64,000 nt of DNA from Ketogulonicigenium vulgare WSH-001 (lineage in GTDB: Bacteria; Pseudomonadota; Alphaproteobacteria; Rhodobacterales; Rhodobacteraceae): assembly GCF_000223375.1 (NCBI RefSeq), contig NC_017384.1:1800501-1864500 (forward strand). Direction: 5' to 3'. Position 1 is the stretch's first letter. Each line of letters opens with the position of its first letter. The notes below the pieces were generated by a model that saw only the letters and a program-made list of their open reading frames with translations, had not been told where the DNA came from and made no database searches. Position numbers and translations under genes: made by a program. Below are positions 11,035 to 21,095 of the stretch, piece by piece.

Positions 11035-11561
11035 CCCCGCGCCCTTACATTTATACGTTGATCCGCCCGCGCAATCGCCGCCTGTAAATGGCCCGCACTT
11101 TGGCTGTGATGCGCGTGGCAAATGGCAATCGCCAACGCATCGGCGGCATCGACACCGACCAGCTTCACCCCCGGCAAATGCAGGCGCACCATATGTTCAA
11201 CCTGCCCTTTGTCTGCATGGCCCACGCCGACGATGGCCTTTTTCACCGCATTTGGCGCATATTCCCCGACACTCAGCCCCGCTTGCGCAGGAACCAGCAG
11301 CGCAATCGCGCGCGCCTGCCCCAGTTTCAGCGTGGCCACCGCGTCGCGGTTCACAAAGGTATTTTCGACGGCCGCCGTATCGGGGGCATAGGTTTCGAAC
11401 ACACGGGTCAATTGGCCATGCAGGGACAGCAAGCGCGCGGCCAGATCATCGCCCGCAGAATGGCAAATCCCGTTCGCGACATGGCTGATGCGGGTGCCCT
11501 GCACGTCGATCACCCCCCAACCCATGTTCCGCAGCCCCGGATCAATTCCCAACACACGCAT
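11031..11561 (-). CDS. ruvC: Crossover junction endodeoxyribonuclease RuvC
   Basis: Holliday-junction resolvase that nicks junctions symmetrically. From ATG 11561 the product is 176 residues beginning [16 protein letters not shown], with the first catalytic Asp at residue 7; an Glu in [10 protein letters not shown] and acidic residues in [15 protein letters not shown] complete the usual active site. A start nine codons upstream would precede the conserved beginning. It is the promoter-proximal gene of the long ruv–tol block and overlaps ruvA by 4 nt. Confidence 0.97.
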   Translation of the reverse strand: MRVLGIDPGLRNMGWGVIDVQGTRISHVANGICHSAGDDLAARLLSLHGQLTRVFETYAPDTAAVENTFVNRDAVATLKLGQARAIALLVPAQAGLSVGEYAPNAVKKAIVGVGHADKGQVEHMVRLHLPGVKLVGVDAADALAIAICHAHHSQSAGHLQAAIARADQRINVRARG

Positions 11562-11855
11562 GGCTGCCCCTTTTCGCCGCTTTCCCAACGACTAGCACAA
11601 ATAGCGAACACGCGCCAAGGCGTGAATTTTCTCGCTATTTTCGGCTGACCCATCACGCCCTGTGATGTGTCATTTCAATTTCGCATAATATTCATGCAGC
11701 GGTATGCAAACAGCGCATAATAACCATGCGATATAAGAACTAGTGGTGGCCGCGGAACCGCACTATCTGAGGCTCACAAGACACGAAGACAACGCCGCAG
11801 CGCGGCACCCACGGTGGGCAAAACGGCCCACATCCAGATGAACAGGATCAAGGCA
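11562..11855. other. Divergent intergenic region, ruvC / DUF1127 gene
   Basis: About 290 nt without a gene. It must hold the promoter of the ruv–tol block (minus) and the promoter and leader of the DUF1127 gene (plus). CGCATAATA occurs twice (about 11682 and 11735), and the plus leader shortly before the gene has small GC-rich inverted stretches such as CCCACGGTGGG. I do not see a promoter clear enough to place. Confidence 0.5.
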
Positions 11856-12059
11856 ATGGCCACCTACGAATTGAACACCACCGCTTATGCAAACACCAAC
11901 GGCAACTTCTTTGCACGTCTGCTGCAACGCGTCGCCACTTGGAACGAAATGCGCCAGACCCGCATCGCTCTGATGTCGCTGTCGGACCACGAACTGGCTG
12001 ACATCGGCCTGACCCACGCCGACATCGACGCGATCGTCAGCGGCAAGCTGGCACGCTAA
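11856..12059 (+). CDS. DUF1127 small protein
   Basis: A 67-residue basic helical protein. The C-terminal half has the DUF1127 (YjiS-like) signature: RQTRIALMSLSDHELADIG followed by LTHADIDAIVSG. Small DUF1127 proteins in alphaproteobacteria act in stress responses and RNA turnover; which role applies here is not visible. I start at ATG 11856 (MATYELNTTA), with AGGA 8 nt upstream; earlier in-frame ATGs at 11814 and 11838 lack a ribosome-binding site. It is a single gene with its own terminator. Confidence 0.88.
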   Translation: MATYELNTTAYANTNGNFFARLLQRVATWNEMRQTRIALMSLSDHELADIGLTHADIDAIVSGKLAR

Positions 12060-12112
12060 TCATCCCAGGGCATGTTGGCGCCTCCATCCGGCGCCTCGCC
12101 CAAGGTGATCTC

Positions 12113-12147
12113 AAGGCCGCTGCTCCCCTCCCGGGCAGCGGCCTTTT
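12113..12147 (+). terminator. Rho-independent terminator of the DUF1127 gene
   Basis: An 11-bp stem AAGGCCGCTGC / GCAGCGGCCTT separated by a 12-nt loop and followed by TTTT. It lies 54 nt past the DUF1127 stop and points plus; the opposite side lacks a T-run, so it does not obviously serve hisG. Confidence 0.85.
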
Positions 12148-12154
12148 ATATTGC

Positions 12155-12847
12155 CTACAGCGCCAGCATCTGGCGCAGGCGCGCATAGGTGTCCTGCACA
12201 TCGTCAGACCATTCGGCGCCCCGCGCGCGGAACAGCGTCGCTTGGCTGGCCAGAATCGGGCCATCGCCCAAAATCTTCAGCCCATTGGCGCGCAAGGTCT
12301 CGCCGGTCGAGGTGATATCCGCGATCGCCTCGGCGGTCTCGTTCTTGACGGTGCCTTCGGTCGCGCCTTGGCTATCGACCAGTTGATAATCAGCAATGTC
12401 ATGCGCCTGCATATATTCGCGCACAAGGCGGTGGTATTTCGTGGCGATGCGCAAACGGAACCCATGATCACGGCGAAACGCGGCGGCGGCGGCGTCCAGA
12501 TCGTCCAGCGTTTCCACATCCACCCAGTGATTCGGCACCGCAATGATCAGATCGGCATGGCCAAAGCCTAAAGGCGCCAATTCCTCGACCTGCGCCGGCC
12601 AGTTCGCAACCTTTTCACGCAGCACATCAGTGCCGGTCACGCCCAGATGGATGCGGCCCGCCGCGAGTTCCAGCGGAATCTCTCCGGCGGACAGCAGCAC
12701 CACCTCGACCCCGCCCAGACCCTCGGCCACGGCGGCGTAATCGCGATCCGAGCCCGCCCGGCGCAGACGCAGGCCCCGCGCGCCGAACCAGTCAAAGGTC
12801 TTTTCCATCAGCCGCCCCTTGGACGGCACACCCAGCTTCAACGGCAT
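12155..12847 (-). CDS. hisG: ATP phosphoribosyltransferase, short-form catalytic subunit HisG
   Basis: Catalyses the first step of histidine biosynthesis, joining ATP and PRPP. The 230-residue product is the short form, lacking the C-terminal regulatory domain, which needs HisZ as partner; hisZ lies 3 nt upstream. Visible features are the start MPLKLGVPSKGRLMEKT, GVTGTDVLRE, and the PRPP-loop-like region DSQGATEGTVKNETAEAIAD near the C-terminal part. It is the last gene of hisS-hisZ-hisG. Confidence 0.97.
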   Translation of the reverse strand: MPLKLGVPSKGRLMEKTFDWFGARGLRLRRAGSDRDYAAVAEGLGGVEVVLLSAGEIPLELAAGRIHLGVTGTDVLREKVANWPAQVEELAPLGFGHADLIIAVPNHWVDVETLDDLDAAAAAFRRDHGFRLRIATKYHRLVREYMQAHDIADYQLVDSQGATEGTVKNETAEAIADITSTGETLRANGLKILGDGPILASQATLFRARGAEWSDDVQDTYARLRQMLAL

Positions 12848-12850
12848 GGA

Positions 12851-13918
12851 TCAAGCCCCCTTCAAGCCGACGACAATTTCGGGACGGATCACACCGCCCA
12901 CGGCAGGCACGGCACGCCCCTGCCCCAAAACGCGGGTCAGCGCGTCATAGCGCCCGCCGCTGGCAACGGGAGGGAAATGACGCCCCGCCGCATAAAGGCC
13001 AAAGACGAACCCGTCGTAATACTCGAGGGCCGTGCGGCCAAAGGTGGTCTCGAAGGCAACTTCGGCCAGATCGATGCCGCGGGCGGTCAGCGCCTCCATC
13101 CGCAGGGACAGGCGCGCGACGGCGGGCGCGATCCCGGCGTAACGGCTGGCAATATCGCGAAGCTCACGCAGCGCCTGCGGCGCGGGGGCGGCGACGGCCA
13201 GAATCTCGTCAAACAGCGCCATTTGCGCGGGCGGGATCGGCGGGGTCGCGGCATCCTCGCGCATCGCATCCAGACGCGCGGCGACCTCATCCATGCTGCG
13301 CAGACCAAAGGCGGGCGGCGCATCCGCCAGCACATCGGCGCGCGGCGCGGGCAAAGGTTGCCGCCCGCCAAAACGGTCGAGCAGCAGACGGAACCGGCGC
13401 GGCCGCCAGACATGACGCAGCAGCGCCGCCTTGCGCGCATCAGACGTGTCCAGCGCGCGCACGGCAGAGACCAGAATCCCGATATCGCCCATCGCCGCCT
13501 GCACGTTCAGATCGCCGAGCGCGGCGGTGATGGTTGCATAAACCTCGGCATCGGCATCCGCCTCGGCCTGTTCGGTGAACAGCTCGAACCCGACTTGGAT
13601 GAATTCGGCAGGCCCGGCAGAGACCTCTTGGCGGCGGAACACCTCGCCCGCATAGGCATAGCGCCCCGGCCCCGCGCCCGCCGCCATATGCATCTGCACC
13701 AGCGGCACGGTAAAGTCGGGGCGCAGCATCATCTCGCCCCGAAGCGGGTCGTTGGTCACATAGGCGCGGGCGCGGATATCCTCGCCATAAAGGTCCAGCA
13801 GCACATCAGCGGGCTGCAGGATATCAGCCTCGACGATCTCGGCGCCCGCGGCGGTGAACAGCGCCAGAATCCGCGCAGCTTCCGCCCGCGCGGCAGCTTT
13901 CGATGCAGTCGGGATCAT
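12851..13918 (-). CDS. hisZ: ATP phosphoribosyltransferase regulatory subunit HisZ
   Basis: A paralogue of histidyl-tRNA synthetase without aminoacylation function that binds short-form HisG and gives it histidine feedback control. From ATG 13918 the product is 355 residues ([18 protein letters not shown]). Class II synthetase-like features remain: [15 protein letters not shown], the motif-2-like region [13 protein letters not shown], and a degenerate C-terminal motif [14 protein letters not shown]. The start overlaps the hisS stop by 4 nt, and hisG follows after 3 nt. The regulatory-subunit reading is supported by the full-length hisS next to it. Confidence 0.95.
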   Translation of the reverse strand: MIPTASKAAARAEAARILALFTAAGAEIVEADILQPADVLLDLYGEDIRARAYVTNDPLRGEMMLRPDFTVPLVQMHMAAGAGPGRYAYAGEVFRRQEVSAGPAEFIQVGFELFTEQAEADADAEVYATITAALGDLNVQAAMGDIGILVSAVRALDTSDARKAALLRHVWRPRRFRLLLDRFGGRQPLPAPRADVLADAPPAFGLRSMDEVAARLDAMREDAATPPIPPAQMALFDEILAVAAPAPQALRELRDIASRYAGIAPAVARLSLRMEALTARGIDLAEVAFETTFGRTALEYYDGFVFGLYAAGRHFPPVASGGRYDALTRVLGQGRAVPAVGGVIRPEIVVGLKGA

Positions 13919-15411
13919 GCCTGCCCCGCGATGATCGCCTTGACCCGCGCAACCATGTCGGCGCGCGCGACCTCGTATTGGCTGGGGCGGTCTTTCCATT
14001 CCTCGAGGCTGGCCGAAGCCGCGATCTGCGCGCCCAAGACCAGATCCTTGATCTGCACGACGCCGCGCGCCTTTTCATCGCCGCCTTCGATAATCGCGAT
14101 GGGCGCGTTGCGTTTGTCGGCGTATTTCAACTGGTTGCCGAATTGCTTGGGATTGCCCAGATAGACCTCGGCGCGGATACCGGCGCGGCGCAGCTCGGCC
14201 ACGATGGATTGGTAATCCGCCATGCGGTCGCGGTCCATCACTGTGACAACGACAGGCCCCTGCGCGGTCTGCTGCCCCATGCGCCCCTTGGCGCGCAGCG
14301 CGGCCAGCAGGCGGTCAACCCCGATCGAGACGCCGGTTGCGGGCACTTCTTGCCCGGTGAACCGCTTGACCAGATCATCATAGCGCCCGCCGCCGGACAC
14401 CGAGCCGAACTGGCGCGGACGGCCCTTTTCATCCAGGATTTCAAAGGTCAACTCGGCCTCGAACACGGGGCCGGTGTAATAGCCAAGGCCGCGCACCACA
14501 GCGGGGTCGATCATGACGCGATCCGCGCCATAGCCCTGCGCCTCGAGCAGCTCGGCAATGGTTTCCAACTCGTCCACGCCGGTCGCGCCGATGGCAGAAC
14601 CCGTCACCAATTCGCGCAGACGCGCAGCGGTTTGCACGCCGGTGTCGCGGCGCGCGAACATAAAGCCCATCACGATATCGGCTTGCTCGGCCGACAGGCC
14701 CGCGCCTTTGGTGAAATCGCCGGACTCGTCCTTGCGGCCCGCGCCCAGCAGCGCGCGCACGCCCGCATCGCCCAGCCGGTCAAACTTGTCGATGGCGCGC
14801 AGCACGATGCCGCGCTCGGTTACGAATTTATCGGGATCGCTGGGGTCCAGAACGCCCGCTACTTCCATGACGCCGTTCAGCACTTTGCGGTTGTTCACCT
14901 TGACGATGTAATCGCCGCGCGGGATGCCGACGACTTCCAGCGTATCGGACAGCATGGCGCAAATCTCGGCATCCGCCGCGACCGAGGGCGCGCCGACTGT
15001 GTCGGCATCGCATTGATAGAACTGGCGGAAACGGCCCGGGCCCGGCTTTTCATTGCGCCAGACCGGCCCCATCGCATAGCGGCGATAGGGTGTCGGCAGA
15101 TCGTTGCGGAACTGGGAATAGACCCGTGCCAGCGGCGCCGTCAGATCATAGCGCAGCGCCAGCCAATCGGCATCTTCGTCCTGCCAGCCGAACACGCCCT
15201 CGTTCGGGCGATCGACGTCGGGCAGGAACTTGCCCAGCGCCTCGACCGTCTCGACCGCCGAGGTTTCCAGCGCATCAAAGCCATAGGCATGATAGACCCC
15301 GGCGATCTGATGCAGCATTTCTGCGCGCTCGGTGACCTCGGCGCCGAAATAATCACGAAATCCCTTGGGGGTCTCGGCCCGCGGGCGGGCCCTTGTCTTG
15401 TCCTTGGCCAT
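13915..15411 (-). CDS. hisS: Histidyl-tRNA synthetase
   Basis: Class II aminoacyl-tRNA synthetase that charges tRNA-His. From ATG 15411 the product is 498 residues beginning [18 protein letters not shown]. Motif 2 is in [20 protein letters not shown] and the histidine-binding signatures are [12 protein letters not shown] and [15 protein letters not shown]; the C-terminal anticodon-binding domain follows (for example [15 protein letters not shown]). The length is typical for the alphaproteobacterial form, which has insertions compared with E. coli HisS. A start at 15471 is possible but lies before the conserved region. It is the first gene of hisS-hisZ-hisG. Confidence 0.97.
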   Translation of the reverse strand: MAKDKTRARPRAETPKGFRDYFGAEVTERAEMLHQIAGVYHAYGFDALETSAVETVEALGKFLPDVDRPNEGVFGWQDEDADWLALRYDLTAPLARVYSQFRNDLPTPYRRYAMGPVWRNEKPGPGRFRQFYQCDADTVGAPSVAADAEICAMLSDTLEVVGIPRGDYIVKVNNRKVLNGVMEVAGVLDPSDPDKFVTERGIVLRAIDKFDRLGDAGVRALLGAGRKDESGDFTKGAGLSAEQADIVMGFMFARRDTGVQTAARLRELVTGSAIGATGVDELETIAELLEAQGYGADRVMIDPAVVRGLGYYTGPVFEAELTFEILDEKGRPRQFGSVSGGGRYDDLVKRFTGQEVPATGVSIGVDRLLAALRAKGRMGQQTAQGPVVVTVMDRDRMADYQSIVAELRRAGIRAEVYLGNPKQFGNQLKYADKRNAPIAIIEGGDEKARGVVQIKDLVLGAQIAASASLEEWKDRPSQYEVARADMVARVKAIIAGQA

Positions 15412-15521
15412 GGTCTGGTCCTGCGTATCTTGGGTGAAACAGGCTTTAAACCGCCCAGAACCATAGGGCAATGCGCCACCTTCCCCTTTGCAAAAACTTC
15501 GCGACCTGCCAAGCTGCCGCC

Positions 15522-15731
15522 ATGAGCACCGATAACATGCAAACCCTACTGGAAGAAAAGATCGCCCATCTGACGCGGATGGTCGAGGATCTGTCCGATG
15601 TCATCCACCGCCAGGATCAAGAACTGGTGCTGCTGACCCGCCGCGTGCAATTCCTGATCGAACGCGACGCCAACCGCGAGGCGGAGCTGATGGACAGCCC
15701 CGCCGCCGACCAGCGCCCGCCGCACTGGTAA
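15522..15731 (+). CDS. slyX: SlyX family protein
   Basis: A 69-residue protein of the SlyX family, whose function is not established. The sequence is almost one coiled-coil helix ([20 protein letters not shown] then [12 protein letters not shown]), ending in the family's typical C-terminal PPHW. From ATG 15522 it begins [10 protein letters not shown]; an ATG at 15471 would add 17 residues that do not resemble the family. It is divergent from hisS and converges on dnaE with 4 nt between stops. Confidence 0.88.
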   Translation: MSTDNMQTLLEEKIAHLTRMVEDLSDVIHRQDQELVLLTRRVQFLIERDANREAELMDSPAADQRPPHW

Positions 15732-15735
15732 GGGG

Positions 15736-18700
15736 TTAGACCTCGATGACTTCCTGCACCCCGTTCACCGCGCGCAATGCCGCGCGGATTTGCGGGTTCA
15801 GCGGATAGGTCCGGGGGGCCTCGATCTTTACCTCGCCCACATCCGGCACGATGATCTCGAATGCGATATGGCCACGCGGGGCGCGCACCTTGGCCGCAAT
15901 GGCGTTTTCCAGCACCGATGACACCTGCGCCAGCGCCTCCTCGCGGTCGATATAGATGCGATACCCCTCGACGCCAGTGTCCATCTCGCCCACGGCACTA
16001 AAGGATCGCGCCAGCAGTTTCAGCTGATCCGCCTCCAGCGTCGCCTCGGCCTGCAAGATGACCTGCGTGCCTGCCTCAAGCAGGGGACGGGCCGCCTCTA
16101 GCACGTCCGAGAAAATCGTGACCTCGTATTGTCCCGACGGATCAGACAGTTGCGCAAAGGCAAAGCGGTTGCCACGTGCCGATTTACGCTCTTGCCGCCC
16201 CGAGACAACCCCCGCCATCCGCGCCAGAAACGCACCGTTTTGCGCCTTGCCCTCGACTTCCGACAGGGTCAGGACACCTTTGCGGCGCAGGCCCGGCATG
16301 TGATCATCCAGCGGGTGACCGGACAGGTAAAAGCCGATCGCCTTGAATTCCTCGCCCAAACGCTCGGCCGCCAGCCAGTCGGGAACGTTGGGCAGGCGCG
16401 GCTCGGGCAGGTCATCGCCGCCTTCACCAAACAGCGATACCTGGTTCGAGCTGCGCTGTTCGTGCACCGCGACCGAATAAGCCACCAGCGCATCGAGCGA
16501 TTCCAGCACGCGGCGGCGGTTGCTATCCAGCACGTCAAAGGCACCGGCGCGCGCCATCATTTCCAGCGGGCGCTTGCCGACGCGTTTCAGATCAACGCGG
16601 CGGGCAAAATCGAACAGCGTCACAAAGGGCTTGCCCGCGCGTGCCTCGACCACCAGCCGCATCGCATCAACGCCGACGTTTTTCAGCGCGCCCAGCGCAT
16701 AGACCAACTTGCCATCCACCACGTCGAACGTCGCCAGCGAGCGGTTCACGCAGGGCGGCACCGTGCCCAGCTTCAGCCCGCGGCGCACCTCTTGGAAATA
16801 GACTGCCAGCTTATCCGTCAGATGGATATCGCAGTTCATGACGCCGGCCATGAACTCGACCGCGTGGTTCGCCTTTAGCCAGGCGGTCTGATAGCTGACC
16901 ACCGCATAGGCTGCCGCGTGCGATTTGTTGAAACCATAATTCGCGAATTTCTCGAGCAAGTCAAAGACTTCGCCAGCCTTTTTCTCGTCGATATTATGGG
17001 TTTCTTTCGCGCCCGTGGTAAACTTGGGCCGCTCTTTCGCCATTTCCTCGGCGATCTTTTTACCCATGGCGCGGCGGAGCAAGTCGGCGCCCCCTAGGCT
17101 ATAGCCCGCCATGACCTGCGCGATCTGCATCACCTGTTCTTGGTAAACGATAATGCCCTGCGTTTCGGCCAGAATAAAGTCGATGGTCGGATGGATCGAG
17201 GTGATCTCGCGCTGGCCGTTCTTCACCTCGCAATAGGTCGGGATGTTTTCCATCGGGCCGGGACGATAGAGGGCCACCAGTGCGACGATATCCTCGATAC
17301 AGGTCGGCTTCATGCGCTTGAGCGCATCCATCATGCCGGTCGATTCAACCTGAAAGACGGCGACGGTCTTGGCGTCGGAATAAAGCTGATAGGATTTCGC
17401 ATCATCCAACGGGATCGCGCCGATATCATCCTCGGCCCCCTTGGGCGGGGTATAAAGCACCGTGCCATCTGCCGCCTCGTGCAAATGGCGGCCGGATTTG
17501 CGGATCAGGCTGACCGCGTTTTGAATGACGGTCAGGGTTTTCAGGCCCAGAAAGTCGAATTTCACCAGCCCCGCCTGTTCGACCCATTTCATATTGAACT
17601 GGGTCGCGGGCATGTCCGATCGCGGATCTTGGTAAAGCGGCACCAGATGATCCAGCGGCCGGTCGCCGATCACCACCCCCGCCGCGTGGGTCGAGGCATT
17701 GCGCAAAAGCCCCTCGACCTGCTGCGCGTAGTCCAAGAGCCGCGCAACCACAGGCTCGCGATCCGCCTCCTCGCGCAGACGCGGCTCGTCTTTCAGGGCC
17801 TGCGCGATCGAGACGGGCTTGACCCCCTCGACGGGGATCATCTTGGACAGGCGGTCAACCTGTCCATAGGGCATCTGCAGCACACGGCCCACGTCGCGCA
17901 CAGCGGCTTTCGACAGCAGCGCACCGAATGTAATGATCTGCGCCACGCGGTCGCGACCATATTTACCCTGCACATATTGGATCACCTCCTCGCGGCGATC
18001 CATGCAAAAGTCGATATCAAAGTCCGGCATCGAGACGCGTTCGGGGTTCAGGAACCGCTCGAACAGCAGGCTATAGCGGATTGGGTCTAGGTCGGTGATC
18101 GTCAGCGCATAGGCGACCAAACTGCCCGCACCCGAACCGCGCCCCGGCCCCACCGGAATACCCTCGTCCTTGGCCCATTTGATGAAATCCGCCACGATCA
18201 GGAAGTAACCGGGAAAGCCCATCTTCTCGATGATATTCATCTCGAATTCCAGGCGATCCCAATAGACATGCAATTCCGCCGCATGGGGGATCACATCAAG
18301 GCGCGCTTGCAGACCGGCTTTCGACTGACGGCGCAGCTCCTCGACCTCGTCATCCGCGAAACGGGGCAGAATAGGGTCGCGCTTATAGGCTTTGAACGCG
18401 CAGCGTTTCGCGATCTCGACGGTGTTTTCCAGCGCCTCGGGCAGATCGGCGAACAGGGTCGCCATCTCGGCCTGCGATTTGAAATAATGCTGCGGCGTCA
18501 GCTTGCGGCGAGGTTCTTGCTGGTCGACATAGGCGCCCTCGGCGATGCAGATCAGTGCGTCATGCGCCTCATAGAAGCCTTCATCCTTGAAATAGGCATC
18601 GTTGGTCGCAACCAGTGGCAGGTTCAGCGCATAGGCCCATTCAATAAAGGGCCGCTCGGTCTGCGCCTCCGCATCCGGCAAGCCGCCCTCGATCGGGTGG

Positions 18701-19227
18701 CGCTGCAGCTCGACATAAAGGCGGTTGGGATAAATCGCGGCGAGGCGTTCCAGCAGCAGGCGGGCGGCATTGTCTTGTCCAGCGCGGATCATCCGGCCCA
18801 GCGGGCCATCGGGGCCGCCGGTCAGGCAGATCAGCCCCTCGGCATGAGCCGCAAGATCGGCGGTCGTCACCTGCGGCAGCGCACCGCCCTTGTCCAGATA
18901 GGCACAGGAATTCAGCGCCATCAGATTGGCATAACCAACCTCGGATTGCGCCAGCAGCACGATCGGGGCCGGGTCCTCGGCGCGCTTGCCCGCCTCGACC
19001 TTCATATAGGTCAGATCGACCTGACAGCCGATGATCGGCTGAATGCCGGATTTCGAGGCTTTTTCAGAAAATTCCAGCGCGCAGAACAGGTTATTGGTAT
19101 CAGTGACGGCGACCGCAGGCATTCCGGCGGCTTTCGCCAGCTTTGGCAGATCGCCCGCATGGATCGCGCCTTCCAGCAGGGAATATTCGGTATGCACCCG
19201 CAGATGGATAAACTTCGGATCAGCCAT
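15736..19227 (-). CDS. dnaE: DNA polymerase III alpha subunit
   Basis: Catalytic subunit of the replicative polymerase. From ATG 19227 the product is 1163 residues, a normal DnaE length. It begins with the PHP domain (FIHLRVHTEYSLLEGAIHAG), continues with the palm motif MPDFDIDFCMDRREEVI bearing two of the catalytic aspartates, the segment GPGRGSGAGSLVAYALTITD, then the fingers, a helix-hairpin-helix, and an OB-fold region near the C-terminus (RMAGVVSGRQERKSARG). A GAAGGGGG ribosome site lies just before the chosen ATG; further upstream ATGs are in non-conserved sequence. Confidence 0.98.
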   Translation of the reverse strand: MADPKFIHLRVHTEYSLLEGAIHAGDLPKLAKAAGMPAVAVTDTNNLFCALEFSEKASKSGIQPIIGCQVDLTYMKVEAGKRAEDPAPIVLLAQSEVGYANLMALNSCAYLDKGGALPQVTTADLAAHAEGLICLTGGPDGPLGRMIRAGQDNAARLLLERLAAIYPNRLYVELQRHPIEGGLPDAEAQTERPFIEWAYALNLPLVATNDAYFKDEGFYEAHDALICIAEGAYVDQQEPRRKLTPQHYFKSQAEMATLFADLPEALENTVEIAKRCAFKAYKRDPILPRFADDEVEELRRQSKAGLQARLDVIPHAAELHVYWDRLEFEMNIIEKMGFPGYFLIVADFIKWAKDEGIPVGPGRGSGAGSLVAYALTITDLDPIRYSLLFERFLNPERVSMPDFDIDFCMDRREEVIQYVQGKYGRDRVAQIITFGALLSKAAVRDVGRVLQMPYGQVDRLSKMIPVEGVKPVSIAQALKDEPRLREEADREPVVARLLDYAQQVEGLLRNASTHAAGVVIGDRPLDHLVPLYQDPRSDMPATQFNMKWVEQAGLVKFDFLGLKTLTVIQNAVSLIRKSGRHLHEAADGTVLYTPPKGAEDDIGAIPLDDAKSYQLYSDAKTVAVFQVESTGMMDALKRMKPTCIEDIVALVALYRPGPMENIPTYCEVKNGQREITSIHPTIDFILAETQGIIVYQEQVMQIAQVMAGYSLGGADLLRRAMGKKIAEEMAKERPKFTTGAKETHNIDEKKAGEVFDLLEKFANYGFNKSHAAAYAVVSYQTAWLKANHAVEFMAGVMNCDIHLTDKLAVYFQEVRRGLKLGTVPPCVNRSLATFDVVDGKLVYALGALKNVGVDAMRLVVEARAGKPFVTLFDFARRVDLKRVGKRPLEMMARAGAFDVLDSNRRRVLESLDALVAYSVAVHEQRSSNQVSLFGEGGDDLPEPRLPNVPDWLAAERLGEEFKAIGFYLSGHPLDDHMPGLRRKGVLTLSEVEGKAQNGAFLARMAGVVSGRQERKSARGNRFAFAQLSDPSGQYEVTIFSDVLEAARPLLEAGTQVILQAEATLEADQLKLLARSFSAVGEMDTGVEGYRIYIDREEALAQVSSVLENAIAAKVRAPRGHIAFEIIVPDVGEVKIEAPRTYPLNPQIRAALRAVNGVQEVIEV

Positions 19228-19388
19228 TGCAGCCCCCTTCGCCGTCATTGACCAGCCATAACCCGCCGCCTGAGGAACGGGCAAGGCTTGGCCGACCTTC
19301 ATCCACCTTGCGGCGCAGGATTGCAAGCGCGCGGCGCCCGTGCGATCCTGACGCTACGTTACAGTCTTTCCCACACAAGAGGCCAGTT

Positions 19389-20132
19389 ATGACCTATTAT
19401 AGCGGAACGCTGATCGCTGTGCCCACGGCCAGCAAAGAGATTTACACCGACTATGCCCGCACCTCATGGCCGCTGTTCCAGCGCCTTGGCGCAGTACGCA
19501 TGGTGGAAACCTGGGGCGCGGATATTCAGGCCGGTGACACCACCGACTTTCAGCGCGCAACCCTGTCGACACCAGACGAAAGCATCGTCTTTTCATGGAT
19601 CGAATGGCCAGACGAGGCCACCGCCGACAAAGCCTGGGCCGAGATGGAAACCCTCGACCCCAGTGAATTGCCCGGTGAGATGCCATTCGATGGTGCGCGC
19701 ATGATGTTCGGCGGCTTTGCCCCCGTGGTCAGCAGCGGCACCGACAAGGGCGCGGATTACATTCAGGGCTTTGTGCTGGCCGTGCCCGCCAGCAACAAGA
19801 TCGCCTATATCGCCGAGGCCGAGCGCGGCTGGGCCGAGATGTTCTCGCCCCTTGGTTGCCTTGGCCTGTTTGAAAACTGGGGCGTGGACGTGCCCCATGG
19901 CGAGTTGACCGATTTTTACCGCGCCACAAAGGCAGAGGATGGCGAGGTGATCTTGTTCAGCTGGACGGCTTGGGCCGACAAAGCGACATGCGACGCCGCC
20001 GCCCGCCAGATGGAGGCGGATTACGATCCTGAATCCCATCATGCCGAGATGCCCTTTGACGGCGCGCGCATGATCTGGGGCGGCTTTGATGTGATCTACG
20101 ATTCCGACCGCCATTCACTTGATCGTTCTTAG
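19389..20132 (+). CDS. Tandem DUF1428 (YbaA-type) protein
   Basis: A 247-residue cytosolic protein made of two head-to-tail DUF1428 domains, about 1-118 and 122-240. Each half has the family start (YYSGTLIAVPTASKEIYTDY and DYIQGFVLAVPASNKIAYI) and ends with the signature MPFDGARM. DUF1428 proteins normally have one domain and belong to the dimeric alpha+beta barrel fold; their function is unknown. Here the fusion would supply both halves of a dimer in one chain. ATG 19389 follows AGAGG. The next gene begins 12 nt later and is also a two-domain small-fold protein, so the pair is probably co-transcribed. Confidence 0.9.
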   Translation: MTYYSGTLIAVPTASKEIYTDYARTSWPLFQRLGAVRMVETWGADIQAGDTTDFQRATLSTPDESIVFSWIEWPDEATADKAWAEMETLDPSELPGEMPFDGARMMFGGFAPVVSSGTDKGADYIQGFVLAVPASNKIAYIAEAERGWAEMFSPLGCLGLFENWGVDVPHGELTDFYRATKAEDGEVILFSWTAWADKATCDAAARQMEADYDPESHHAEMPFDGARMIWGGFDVIYDSDRHSLDRS

Positions 20133-20143
20133 GGAGCAAACGC

Positions 20144-20941
20144 ATGGGTTACCAAGGCACGCCCTGTTGGTATGAACTGGGCACTGAAGACATTCGTGCC
20201 GCAGGCCAGTTCTATCGCAAGATTTTCGGCTGGCAGATGATCGACGGCGGCATGGAGGAGATGGACTATCACCTCGGCAAATCTGGCGAGGAAATGGTCG
20301 CAGGCTTTATGTCCACCGCCGATCAGGAAGACCCGCCGCCGCCCAACTGGCTGATCTATTTCGCAGCCGATGACTGCGACAAGACCGCCGCCGATATCAA
20401 GGCCGCGGGCGGCCAGATCTATCGCGGCCCCGATGATATTCCCGGCACCGGCCGCTATGCGATTGCCGCCGATCCCCAAGGCGCGGTGTTCGGCATTTTG
20501 CAGGCTGATATGTCCGAGATGTCGGTCGATGATATCGCAAAGGTCGATGCGGGCGATGGCGCGTTCAACCAGAACAAGGCCGGTCACGGCAACTGGAACG
20601 AGCTGATGACCACCGACCCCATTGCCGCCTTTGACTTTTACGCAGGTCTCTTTCCGTGGTCGAAGTCTCAGGCCATGGATATGGGCGATATGGGGAAATA
20701 TCAGCTATTCAGCCATAAAGGCGCGGATATCGGCGCTTTCCAAGGTCTGGGCAATGCGCCGGTGCCGGCATGGCTGCCCTATTTCGGGGTGGATGGCTCG
20801 GTCGGCGCGGTGGTGCAAACGATCCAAGAGGCCGGCGGCCTTGTGCATCATGGCCCCAGCGAAGTTCCCGGCCCCGCCTATATCGCGATTGCACAAGACC
20901 CGCAGGGCGCGTGGTTCGCGATTGTCGGGCCGGATAAATAA
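20144..20941 (+). CDS. Two-domain VOC (glyoxalase-fold) family protein
   Basis: A 265-residue protein of the vicinal-oxygen-chelate superfamily with two VOC modules, about 3-125 and 135-262. Recognisable blocks are PCWYELGTEDIRAAGQFYRK in the first half and WNELMTTDPIAAFDFYAGLF in the second; each half ends with a PQGA-type loop (DPQGAVFGI and DPQGAWFAI). Proteins of this type are often annotated as glyoxalase or bleomycin-resistance-like; substrate and metal use cannot be read here. It lies 12 nt downstream of the tandem DUF1428 gene. Confidence 0.9.
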   Translation: MGYQGTPCWYELGTEDIRAAGQFYRKIFGWQMIDGGMEEMDYHLGKSGEEMVAGFMSTADQEDPPPPNWLIYFAADDCDKTAADIKAAGGQIYRGPDDIPGTGRYAIAADPQGAVFGILQADMSEMSVDDIAKVDAGDGAFNQNKAGHGNWNELMTTDPIAAFDFYAGLFPWSKSQAMDMGDMGKYQLFSHKGADIGAFQGLGNAPVPAWLPYFGVDGSVGAVVQTIQEAGGLVHHGPSEVPGPAYIAIAQDPQGAWFAIVGPDK

Positions 20942-20950
20942 AAAGGGGAT

Positions 20951-21024
20951 TGGAGCGGGTAGCGGGAATCGAACCCGCACCATTAGCTTGGAAGGCTAAG
21001 GCGCTACCATTACACCATACCCGC
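20951..21024 (-). tRNA. tRNA-Gly (anticodon TCC)
   Basis: Read on the minus strand: acceptor GCGGGTA / TACCCGC, D-arm with AATGGTA, anticodon stem TTAGC/GCTAA around the loop CTTCCAA (anticodon TCC), T-loop GTTCGATTC. The 3' CCA is encoded. It lies between the converging VOC gene and the four-domain periplasmic gene. Confidence 0.96.
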
Positions 21025-21095
21025 CGCTCTGCCCCCATATAGGCCGGGCTTGGGTCAAAGGGCAAGGGGGTGAACCTCTTGCCCCCTTACGTCAA

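Noticed and set aside
13903..15525. Long plus-strand frame of about 540 codons opposite hisS
   Set aside because: Antisense shadow of hisS; no start site, no motif.
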